Below are positions 1 through 10,900 of a stretch of DNA of 64,000 bases, piece by piece. The stretch covers positions 2,860,663-2,924,662 of the forward strand of contig LS997567.1 of the NCBI GenBank assembly GCA_000469685.2, given 5' to 3'. A program made the position numbers and the translations under genes. Source of the DNA: Haemonchus contortus (Eukaryota; Nematoda; Chromadorea; Rhabditida; Trichostrongylidae). The first letter of the stretch is position 1. Each line of letters begins with the position of its first letter. The notes beneath the pieces were generated by a model. It did not search any database. It was not told the origin of the DNA and saw only the letters and a program-made list of their open reading frames with translations.

Positions 1-1190
1 AGAGCAGACCGGATTCAGGAAAAACTTCTCATGCATGGACAACATCCAAGCAGTCACTCAGCTTATTGAAAGAAGCCGAGAGTATCGCCTTCCACTGGCT
101 CTTCTGTTCGTGGATTACAAAAAAAGCTTTCGACACTGTGGAGATCAACGCCGTTTTAAACGCTCTTGCGCAAGCTGGAGTTGATCCCGCCTACGTCCAT
201 CTGCTCGAACAGTGTATTTCAAACACTTCAACGTCCATCCAGCTGTTCGAGCGAAAGCTGAAGATTCCAGTTGGAAAGGGAGTGCGACAAGGAGATACGA
301 TATCTCCAAAGCTTTTCACGGCTGCGTTACAGTACGCGATGTTGAACCTCGACTGGGAAGAAAGGGGATATTCCGTCAATGGCAAAAAGTCAATAACCTC
401 CGCTTCGCCGATGATATCGTTTTGATATCTAGCAGTACTGCTGAGATGGAAAAGATGGTCAACGAACTCAATGCGGTAAGCCGGCGGATAGGCTTGGAGA
501 TGAATATGTCCAAGACGCAATTAATGGTCAACCAGTGGTGCGATACGGGAACAGTAAGTTTAGATGGAAAAGCTCTGCAAAGAGTCGAATCCTACGTGTA
601 TCTGGGAAGAGAGCTGAACATGATGAACAATATCACTCCGGAACTAAACCGGAGAAGACGGGCCGCATGGGCAGCTTTTGGTTCAATCCGCGAAGTGACA
701 GGCCAGGTCAGCGATCCCGACCTTAAGGCATCGATATTCAACGCCTCAGTTCTGCCAGCGATGTGTTATGCGACTGAAACATGGCCCAACAGCAAAACAA
801 TCGCCAAAGCCATAAGAACTTCTCATCACGCGTTGGAAAGAAGTTTCCTGAAAATCAGTCGACGCCAACAGTGGCAGCAAGGCCTGCGGAGTTCAGACCT
901 GAAGGAGAGATCGCGTTTGAAAGATCCGCTTCAATACATGGCGCATTCGAAGCACCGCTGGGCCGGTCATCTACTTCGTCGAACAGATGACAGATGGAGT
1001 CTCCGAGTCACAGAGTGGCTTCCGAGAAACAAAACAAGACCATCAGGACGTCCGCCGACTCGGTGGGCCGATTCGTTTTCCAAAAATTTCAGAGACAACG
1101 GCCTACATTGGATGCAAGTCGCGAAAGATCGGGCGGTATGGAGGAGCTGTGGTCCCCGCTGAGAAGAGCCTCTTGCCGATGGACCATCAA
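1..1190 (+). pseudogene. Decayed RTE-like non-LTR retrotransposon (reverse transcriptase and C-terminal part), cut by the window edge
   Basis: The first 1.16 kb encodes the second half of a LINE reverse transcriptase. Visible are a palm motif around VDYKKAFDT (about 112-140), the GVRQGDTISP motif (about 270-300) and the catalytic FADD box in LRFADDIVLIS (about 397-428). A downstream domain with RWAGHLLRR and RPSGRPPTRWAD (about 955-1065) follows; this is typical of RTE-clade and similar nematode elements. The stop is at about 1160-1162, followed by a short AGTATCAA-type repetitive tail (about 1188-1210), as is common at RTE 3' ends. The frame is broken at least twice: in the A-run near 119-126 and again near 390, just before the FADD box. 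It is therefore a dead copy. The endonuclease half lies left of the window or is lost. RTE rather than another LINE clade is inference from motif style. Confidence 0.85.
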
Positions 1191-2334
1191 AGTATCAAAG
1201 TAAGTATCAAATGGCGAGCACTCTGAATCATCAGGGATCACAAATTATCTTCATTTCTAGTTCCGAAGGACAATCTGGGGAAAGGATGCACTTGAGAAAA
1301 CTGTCAACACCAAAGGTTCCTAACCGACTTCATGCACCAAAGCTTTACATCATGTTCGTCGACAAAGCCCCACTCGAGGTGATATTAAAAGCTGATTCAT
1401 GTGTGGCAGCTAAATCATGAAGGAGGACTTATCGATCTTTCCAGAATGCGTCATGCATTCAGCCTCCTCTCAAAGTGTTTGTAACACCTAGCCTTGGATC
1501 TCTTCCAGAATGGAACTTCGCCTAGTGAACTTTGAGAGAGAAACATGGATTTTTTGGACATATTCGGACAGACGTCCACAAAACATGAGGTAAACTGCGT
1601 CCACAAAACTTGAGTAAATTATTGGTTATCAGATAATAGATTGAGTAATTGAGTGTCAAGTAATAAATAACCAAGATTATCAATGAATCTTTAATGATTC
1701 TAGGTGACATTTCCTTTGGTATTGTACTATACTCCTGAGCCTTCAGCATCCTGTTTGCTGGGTCCTTGTGCAATAAACGATTACGGTAATTTTGGCAATA
1801 GGCGGTTATGGAAGTGTTCGAGTGAGAAACAAAACAAGGCTCAGTATAAGGATCGTAATAAACCGTACCAGTAAAGAATGAGTAGTAATCGATCCCACAT
1901 GAAACGAGTAAAGAAAATAGGATGTTGTCCTGTGGATCATAATCGATGCCATCTATCAAATAAAAGAATTTGATCTACATTGGCGCATTTTTTGTGCCAT
2001 TGTCGTGTCGCAACGGGCGGTCGTCGGTGGCCTAATCTGTTTCCTTTGATTTTTATTGCATTTCTTAACCTGTTGTTTTTATGATTTAATACTATTTATA
2101 TAACTTGTAAAGGCTCCTGCAACAATAAAATTGCACTTTTATTAATTTCAGGGGTGCCTAGGTATTTCAGTTAGCCGGACACCCTTCAAAATTGTATGTC
2201 ATTACCATTCGACCCTACATTAGACTGTAGTGCTGCTAAATATTCGCTTGAAGATAATGTGAGTTATAAAAGCAATTGGGAATTCTAAAACTACTATGGA
2301 ATTATTTGTTTTTACCAGCTGAGTTTGTTTACAG
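1191..2334. other. Intergenic, unannotated
   Basis: AT-rich spacer between the LINE fragment and the LDL-receptor-repeat gene. A 145-codon open frame on the minus strand (1522-1959) is discussed under findings; it lacks a recognisable domain. A short imperfect duplication containing GTCCACAAAAC occurs at about 1570-1612. I see no RNA gene here. Confidence 0.4.
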
Positions 2335-2358
2335 AAATCTCGGCCGCCACTAACCAAT
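2333..2358 (+). other. Probable trans-splice acceptor and short 5' UTR of the LDLa-repeat gene
   Basis: The sequence GTTTGTTTACAG ends at 2334, followed by 24 nt and the ATG at 2359. An acceptor with no upstream coding exon so close to a start codon is the usual nematode spliced-leader acceptance site. No spliced-leader RNA gene is visible in the window, so this is inferred from layout. Confidence 0.5.
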
Positions 2359-5300
2359 ATGCAGAACCAAGGTAATATGTATACACCAAGGACCGGTCAA
2401 CAACAACAGGTGGATGGGTACGGTTTTACTCGATTTATTTATTGGATGCGGTCAAAATCAAAAGTAATCCATATTTAAGAATCGATGATTCGTACCCTAA
2501 ATCTGGGCTGGAACGATTTCGCGATTACATCGGTCGGACTTGCTGCTCATGCTTCTTGAAGGTGGGTCTCTTTGAATAGCCCTGCATGAGGCAAACTTTC
2601 CCAGTTGGTGGCAAGTTGTAGGGCTGGAGCCGGTGTTTTTATTTACACAATTATCCTCCTTCATCCTGACTTCACTCATTAGTGTAGGGCTGAGGCTGCT
2701 GGAATGATAAGTGAATCAAGTAATCATTGGAACTATAGCTACAGTAGTAGCAGCATTCTCCTCTTGTACAGTACTGCACCATACAGTACCAAGGAGGTGT
2801 TGTGGGACAACTGGTTGGTGCGTAGCCAATGTGGCATAATCCCAGAAAGGACCACGGCTTGTCCTCTGGGAGGAACCCATGAAGGCACCGGTCCAGAGTT
2901 GGATTGGGAATGTTAATGCCACCAGGGTGCAGTTGAGGTTAAGTTGAGTGCCTCGTTCACCTCGTTCCAACTGACGCTGGGCAAGCTACGCTTAGGAGGC
3001 CTTTGCTTTTTCCTTCAGTCATCTCACTCATACAGCCAAGCTCGGGCGAATTCTTTATAATTTTTCAGTTACCAGTTGTGGTGATAGTAATCGCTATATG
3101 TATCCTCGTCGCACTTCTTTTGGCTCTCATTCCGGCGGTTGTGATTTTAACGAGTGCCGTTGAAAGTGAAGCTCAACGGCAAGTATCTGACGGTGTAGAT
3201 ATGCAGGTAAGACTTACAGCATTTAAACTTCTTTTCCATGCCTGTACTAGTATTTCAGATCATTCGAAACTCCCATATATTCCCAAAACCCGATCCGTTA
3301 GATGATGAAGACGATATCCTGGATGGGTTACGGCGCAGCGGTATCACGACGGTACACGGAATCCCGTCGACAGCCCTATTCCCCCCGAATGTCTCATTAT
3401 GTGAAGGATTCGGTTTTGCATGTACAATTCAGCCGGTCAGGATAGGAAATTATTTTTGAACTTTGGTTTTTCCACCACTTGGTCTCTTCGTGGGTATTTA
3501 TCGATTGCATTCCCCATTCCTCGTTGTCGGTTATCTTTGGCTCTGGAAACTCTCTTCGGATTTTGGTGAGAAGGGAGTATGTTCTAAAAAAAGGATTTGA
3601 TATTGATATTGACTGATACTATTGACTGATACTGATAGATATTGACTGGTTTCTCTGGTTACCTGTTTGTGCTAACCAAGTAAGGCACCCTAGCGACCAG
3701 TTTTAAGAAGACTTGTCACATTCTACATATTGACAAGACTTACTGTCATGTATAGAAGTTATGTAGCAGTCTGATAGTACGAAAGAAGGATATGTTGTGA
3801 TAATATCGTTTTTAGAGTACAGTTATCAGCACAGCTCTACGCTGTGATGGAAAGAGTGACTGTCCAGATGGATCCGATGAGTTGAACTGTAAAGGTAAGC
3901 TATAAACTGGTAAATCGACGGAGCCTTTCTCCCCGAACGTTTTTTGTTCACTTGGCAGAGTGCCAGTCTGCATTCTCATGCTCGATTTCAAAGAAATCCA
4001 AGGTGAAGGTCTGTCTACGAGCTGAACAGCTTTGTGATGGCATTACTCATTGCCCAGATGAGTACGATGAACAGGAACACTGCAGTAAGTTTCAGGATTG
4101 TTCGTTGTAGTAGATGATTACTGTAATTGTGATTTATAGAGGAGGAATGTGGCGAGGATGAGTTGAAATGCCCTTCTACATCGCTTTGCCTTCCATCGGA
4201 CTCCATTTGCGACGGTATCGTGGATTGTGACACTGAAGACGATGAGACTAACTGCAAAAAGTGCAAGCGTGGAGCCCAGGTTACTATGAAGTTTCATGAA
4301 GTTTGTTTGGTAGTAGTACTGAAATGAGAACTGTGAAGTAGGCTCGTAGGCTTCAGAGCTAGGAAACAAAGAGCGTGTGAATCTGACCTGTGATTGGTCG
4401 GTTGTGTGCAGGAGCCAATCACAATCATGTTTGGCTCACAGCACCGTATTTTAGGCTATTTTTGCTCTCATTTGAGGTTTCCTGCAAGGTAAATTCAATT
4501 TGTGAATTATAAAATGTTATAGAGAGAGGCTGAAACCCTGAAAACCATTCTTTGCATTATTTTTGAGCATGACTTGTCAAGGACATGATTCAAGGGATAG
4601 GACCAGGCAGTAGCGCTTATTTTTGTTTAGCATTTCGTCGTCTTTTTTCAGTTGTGTAAGCCTACAAATCGTTGCATACCGCCTGGCCAGTTATGTGATG
4701 GTATCCCACAGTGTCCTGATGGATCGGACGAGAAGGTGGGATCCATAGTGATGGACGTGTTTCATTCCCAGATTTTGACTTCGGCATTTAAGGACTGTGA
4801 TTGTCGATCATGTTGTGGATCAGGAAAAGCCCTTTGCTCTGATGGCACCTGCCTGGAGCGTTCAAGGGTATGTGACGGTGTAGTGGACTGTAGTGATGGC
4901 GTTGATGAGGAGGATTGCCCAGGAACATGTATCTTGAACAAAAATGCAAAGGTATACGTACATGTCTGTTTATATTCAGGCAAGTATCGATTGATTCATC
5001 TCTAGCCCATATTCAGATCCCCCAAGTGGTCTGTGCCGATGGGCGACGGTATCCGAAAGCCGAGGCTTGCTCGGGAGTCATTGAACAGTGTGCGTACAAC
5101 TGTACAGAGTGCGATAAACAACTAGCATTTACTTGTAAGGATAAAAAATGCATACCTCAGATGCTGGTGAGTTTTCTTGTGGTGTCATCTGTGCGTTTTC
5201 AGTTAGAGCTGCTGTAAGGAATGTAGCCCAGAGGGTCTGTGATTGGTGGGTTGCGATTTCCACCAATGACAACCCTTTTGCGCACGCGTACTTCTTTCGC

Positions 5301-6212
5301 CTGGAACTTGGGATTTGGACGAGACAGTTCGGTGTGTACCACCATGAGTAAGAAAATTTTTGAAATTTCAGGTCTGTGACGGAATAGACGACTGTTTGGA
5401 TGGTGAAGACGAAAATGACTGCAGCTGTACGGTGAGACTTGGATCCAAGAAGTCTTGGTTGAATCGAGCTTTCAGAGACTCAACCCATTCCTAGGATTTA
5501 GAACCACCATTCGCAGTTTATCTTAACTTACTGGTTTAATTTATTTCCTTCTCTTCAGGGTTTAAATAAATTTGAGTGCCGTTCGGCATCAGGTAAACCA
5601 AAATGCATCTCCAAACAAAAGGTATGTGACGGTGTATGGGACTGTATGGATGGAAAAGACGAGACCAATTGTAATTCGGTCAGGATCATTGTCTCGTCCG
5701 ATACCTTGGCCCGGAACTACTTTATTGTCTTTTCCAGTGTCCCTCCAATGCTCTTCGCTGCCCTGGTGAGGGAACATGTATACCCAAGCTCTCACGATGT
5801 GACGGTATAGCAGATTGCCGGGACGGCTCTGACGAGACCAATTGCACTTGTGAAGGTGAGGCTGGGCGCATAGATTTTTTTTGAATCCTTGCGAGGCCAT
5901 TAAACTCTCAGGAACATCTCGAACAGGTCCCTCTGGTTCCATTTATCGATTGAATGGGCGTGCCCTGAATGACGCGTCACGCTGCCGCGACGTTCCTACA
6001 TCTGTGATTGTTTTCCTTAATTAAACACCTAATGATAGTCGCTTTCAGAATGCATCGGAAATCATTGGAATACGTACATGTGTGGTGCCACGTCTCATTG
6101 CTTCAGAAGAGAAGAGGTGTGTGCGCCATACACTTTGTGCCCGAACGCGACCAAGGCTGATAAGGTCTACTGTGCTGGACGAGCGCTTCGTGGCATGGAC
6201 TGGTTGGAATGA
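2359..6212 (+). CDS. egg-1/2-like: Type II membrane protein with LDL-receptor class A repeats, EGG-1/EGG-2-like
   Basis: Thirteen exons join in phase: 2359-2409, 3069-3206, 3259-3435, 3816-3894, 3959-4084, 4140-4279, 4652-4735, 4793-4951, 5017-5166, 5372-5431, 5559-5678, 5738-5855 and 6049-6212, giving about 521 aa. There is a short Gln-rich cytoplasmic N-terminus and one membrane segment (LPVVVIVIAICILVALLLAL, exon 2) with no signal peptide, hence a type II topology. The ectodomain has eight LDLa modules ending in motifs such as CDGKSDCPDGSDELNC, plus two degenerate ones (around 5017-5120 and in the last exon). In C. elegans the paralogues EGG-1 and EGG-2 have this architecture; they are oocyte surface proteins needed for sperm entry. 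Orthology is inferred from architecture, repeat count and length, and another LDLa receptor is possible. A small cytoplasmic exon could be missed between 2410 and 3068. Stop TGA is at 6210-6212. Confidence 0.82.
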
Positions 6213-6511
6213 TTGCACAGGAATTGATCGAATGCGCACGATTAGGCACGAAATTTGCGTGGCAAGTGGGATGGGGTCAGATTCGCAGCGGTTCAGGCAC
6301 TTGGGACAACTAAAGAACGTCCACCCTTGGTCCCACATAGAATAGTCATCAACTGTTAATTATGAACGCACCTGTGTCACGCCCATTTTCCTGCCTGTTG
6401 TACGCTATCCGTAAATTGTGATTATACATGTGAAATTAGTCATATTATTAAAGTTGTTTTATAAATTTACCAAATCACCCAGATTTTATATGCTTCATTA
6501 TTGTGTATTAA

Positions 6512-6517
6512 AATAAA
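6512..6517 (+). terminator. Candidate poly(A) signal AATAAA of the LDLa-repeat gene
   Basis: AATAAA lies 300 nt after the stop codon at 6212, in an AT-rich tract. It is the first canonical hexamer downstream on this strand that I see. The true cleavage site is not shown by sequence alone. Confidence 0.35.
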
Positions 6518-7888
6518 TCCTATCAATTTGACTAGTGTCTAGCTACTATAAGTATTGCTGGTGTTTTCCAACCACGCTACTTATTGTTAGGAGCACATAT
6601 CATGATAATCGATAACCGTGCACGGTAATCAATGGTACACGTTCTAAGAGGACAGAGGAGGGTACTGCACAGTATTTATGCGCTGAAAGTGTTTCATATA
6701 TGGACGACGCCAGCACATAATAAGCTGTTCCCGATCACATCTGATCATGGAAGCGGATAAGCCGTGTCAATGAAGATCCTCAAGGGCAAATAATTCCCAT
6801 ACCAGGCAAGGAAGTGTATGATGGCTCAGCTGTACAAGTCGGAATACCTGATTTCAAAAAGTTTTCCAGTCAAAGGTTTTCACATTTTTCTTCGCTGGCA
6901 TGCTGCTGGTTTAGGAGCAGCCCAGTAACTCTTGTGTACAGCAGATCATCGTAGTTTGAGCTGGAAAGAGAAATTGCGCGTGGGGAACTTGGTGACTGTC
7001 GTGACAACGTGCCACCTAGTGGAGTTCTGGGGACTCAATTAGATGATAACGACAGAGGTTTACAAAATACAGAGCGAGTTGGTTGTTGTACTGCACTGAG
7101 TAACTGTATAGCTTGTTGTTCGGTTTGAAGTTTTCAACGATATTCTCAAAAAGGTACCCTTCAATAGACTTCGCCAATAAAAACCAACTTTGATCACATA
7201 CACTGCTGCATATATCAGCAAAATTCAAAATTATTTTAAGTATAGACAGAGCTCCTAGGAGAGTTTTGCAGGTCGTGTTGCTGAAGACCTAGTTTTGGCA
7301 AAAAAAAATAAAAAGAAAAGTAATCATCGTTTAAACTGAGGAAAGGACGGAAACGCGCTCTAGTCCAAATTAAAGGCTTCCTTTTGTGACGTCTTGGGTG
7401 GATATCCCTGTAGCGAGCGCAATTCACGGTTTACTATGGGCGGTCTGCAAAGCTTTGCTTTCTGCTGGATTTCTGTCAGAAATTTGTAATATTATTATAT
7501 TTCTATTACTAGTTAGGCTTTTCATCTTCACTGGGGTAGAAGGATAGATCTTGTGTGGTTATTGATCCTCAGTTTTTTGGTTGTGACGCCATAGACTGCG
7601 AGAATTCACTTTAGTTCTATTTTCCATTTAATGGTGCCCAAGTCTGCCTTCGTTTGCTGCCCAGTTATTATCTGCTACATTGGTATCAATAGTACATTTT
7701 ATTTTTATTGATTGAAACTGCTTGATGAGCTTGTTTTAATGCGTGGAATTTTGGCTTGGGGATTTTTCGAGTCCCATCACCTTTTTTACTGCTGGTATTA
7801 TTGTTCATTCTAATCCTAATTTCGTTATTACCACCTATAGGGTCATATTTGATAATTTTTATTATTTCGATAACTATCATCATTATCC
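6518..7888. other. Intergenic, no gene seen
   Basis: Spacer between the LDLa-repeat gene and the ATP synthase gene. Open frames on the minus strand (7016-7427) and near 7686-7883 are short, AT-driven and have no domain. The last bases before 7890 are pyrimidine-rich and end in the acceptor TTATCCAG. Confidence 0.4.
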
Positions 7889-7900
7889 AGGTAGTAAAGG
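7889..7900 (+). other. Probable trans-splice acceptor of the ATP synthase gene
   Basis: TTATCCAG ends at 7890, and a 10-nt leader precedes the ATG at 7901. As with the other + strand starts, this is what a spliced-leader acceptor looks like. No cis exon is apparent upstream. Confidence 0.5.
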
Positions 7901-10900
7901 ATGTCGCTAAGCCGCATCCTGCCGGCGGGTAGAAACGCTCGGTTCATCATTGTTCCGGTGCGATGCGCACACAACACTGCTCGTAAGATGTTTTTTATTC
8001 TTTACTAGTAATAGGGTTGTTTACTGTTTATTTCAATTCGATTATTTTGAAATTTGAACGAGAACGAATTGAATGTTCACACTTCAGAGGCAGGAGCGGC
8101 TCACCATACTGAGGTGCAGAGTGCAGAAGAGGAGCCATCCTTCTTTCAAAAAATCGCTTTGCGTTTCCAGGGTACGGCTTATTTTATATAAGTTTTCTCT
8201 TCAATTCTACAAGTAGTACTGCCTAAGAGCTGCATTTCAGGAATACCGTTGAAAGGCGAGCTTAAACCGCCCAAGTCGATCTTTACGGATTGCGACAAGG
8301 AATGGTTCGCACCAAAACCGCTACCTGAAGTTCCAAAGGATTACAAAGAACATCCTGATAGAGACTTGGTTAGTTTACTGTTTTAGTTTACTGGTACTCG
8401 TTTTCGGTGCTGCTGCTGCTTCAGTGGACGCAGCCTTATAACAGTATAGCAGTTTGAAATGTTCATAGCAAGTTTCTTTGGATAAATAAGTGGATGGGAT
8501 GAGTCCTGAAGGTTCAATTACTTTTTGTGTTTGAAGTTTCACAGCGTCAGATGGGATATCGATTACTCGGTGTCTTTGAGTAATGATGGTGTCCAGTTTA
8601 ATTTCAAATTGCTATCAAAGTTGAACCCACGATAAACAGTTCGAATCTAACGTCCCATATGTGAGGGTTGAGTTTACTATCTAGTATTTCGTTCCAGGTG
8701 AACTATCCTTATCCTGCCCGAGAAATGTATCCACCAAAAACCCGTCTTCTCATGATGCCGGACTCGTGGTTCACACCATTCCACAAGGTCACCGGTGTAT
8801 CAGGTTTGTGCTGCAGCATCAGATTACGTTTGTCATGCTTTTTAAAAAGCTCTAATGCTTTATTTGTCAGGACCATACTTGTTCTATGGAGGTCTTTTTG
8901 CATTCCTCGTCAATAAGGAGATCTGGGTGTATGAGGAGCAGGGACATATGCTTGTCGGCTGGATTTTGTTCTACCTTCTTATATCGAGAACTATTGGATG
9001 TGAGTTGGTACCACAACTTTTTTTTTGGCTATAATGGTATCGTTGTAGTAAAACCTGTTCTGCCAATGGTGAATTCTCCTCGTTGATATCCTTTTTCTTT
9101 TCCTGCACATTCTCTCGGCTTGAAAATTGCATTAACCACGCTTCATCATTGTCTGCGTTCGAATTAAAATCTGGTATAGTGGTCCGGACCTACCTAATGA
9201 AGAATTTTTACTTTTCTACTGAAATTCGCAAATTTCTCTATCCTTCTAGTTAGAAACCTAAATTATGACTGTCTCTTGAGAGTTATTTAAGACACACTTC
9301 CACGTATTTTAAGTGAATAATGGAAGCCATGTGTAGAATAGTGCAAGGGTGGCGAGGAAAACGCGAAAATTGTCTGTTTTTATTAAAAAAATATAAGACC
9401 TCAAAGAAGTAGCAAGAAAGGGGGCTATACGAGATGATGGTCTGTGTGCCTCTCATTTGGGCGCACTATTCCTCTCGCCCTGTAATAGTGTAGTAGTAAC
9501 AAGGTCGGTATAACACGGCCACTTTTCTGTGTTTGCCGAACTGGTTTTGGGGCCCCTACTACGCTCTGTCTGGGCCGTTTTCGGCCCCACAATGGCCCAT
9601 GTACTATAATTGGGGGCTACAGATTCATTCTAGCGAGAAATTTCAAAAATCATTTTAATGGTGAACCGTGTCTTTAATCAACAGAAAGTTTTACAATTCA
9701 AAATTGACGCCACGTATATGACTTGACTACTGCTTAGTAATGATGTTGTTTTACATCGAGGACAAGTCAACTGGTGCACCGCGTGGTGGAGCTAGTGTTA
9801 CAGTTCTCGTAGATTGAAAGCTGTGTCTCGTTGGATTGCATTTATACCGGTTGTGTCAGTCCTCCTTAAACATTGCAACAAATCATTTCTAACTTTTACA
9901 GAACTTCACCTCCTTGTAGTAATTCCGATGTTTTCATAGAAATCTGTTTTTATTTATTTATTTTTATTTTGTCGGACCTCTAATGAGTTGCAATAATTTC
10001 TGCTTCTTTATTCAATTTCTAGGGTGTAAAGAAATGTTCTGCACACAACCAGCTCTACTGTAGTAAAAAGTTTAATGTAACTATTTTAGTCCGACTTGAT
10101 AACTATCTTTATGGAGAATACCAAAAGCGTATGGATTACTACAAGGGTCTCATAGCTGAAGATCTGAAGGATGCTGTAGAGTTTCGAAAGGTAAGAATAT
10201 CGTACGGTGTTATGGTATAGTTATTGATTTGTTTGTATTTTTACTGTTTTTATTACCCCAACTTCAGACCTCAGCTGCTGAGACTGATTCTCTCAATGCT
10301 GTCAAGGAGAATTTCCCCGTTATCATGAAGGAAAACATGCAACTACAACTTGAAGCCACGTACAGGTAAACAACCACTGCCATCGTGTTGATGTTGTTTT
10401 ACATCGAGGACATGTCAACTGGTGCACCCGCTTGGTGGGGCTAGTGTTACAGTTCTCGTAGATCGAAGGCAATGTCTCGTTGGATTACACTTGTATAGGT
10501 TGTGTCAGTCCTCTTTAAACATTGCGACAGCTAATTTTTGTTGTTGAACTGGGCCTCGTAGTAATTCGGATATTTTCACAGCTTTTCTTCATGTTATGTT
10601 TGTTAGGATTACTGGTAAGAGGGTGGTATCGTTATCTTGGCATTTGTTGCCTGAAATTTCCGACCCCTTTTCCAACTCTGTGGTCGTCCGGACAGTGTGG
10701 CACTACTCAAAGCTCTCCACGATGCTGAAGGCAATTGGGAATATTTTTATTCCCGTAGCATAGGAATTTGACCCTCTTCTGCCTGTAGATTATTGAATGA
10801 CTTGGAAACGGGGGACGTGCACTACGTGCGTCCGAGGATGCGCGCGGCAACTTGCGCGGCAAAGTTCGTGGCGATTTTTACGACTCTGGCGCCAGTTTTC

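Noticed and set aside
191..520. Minus-strand frame under the LINE
   Set aside because: Lies antisense to the clearly coding reverse transcriptase; a shadow frame.
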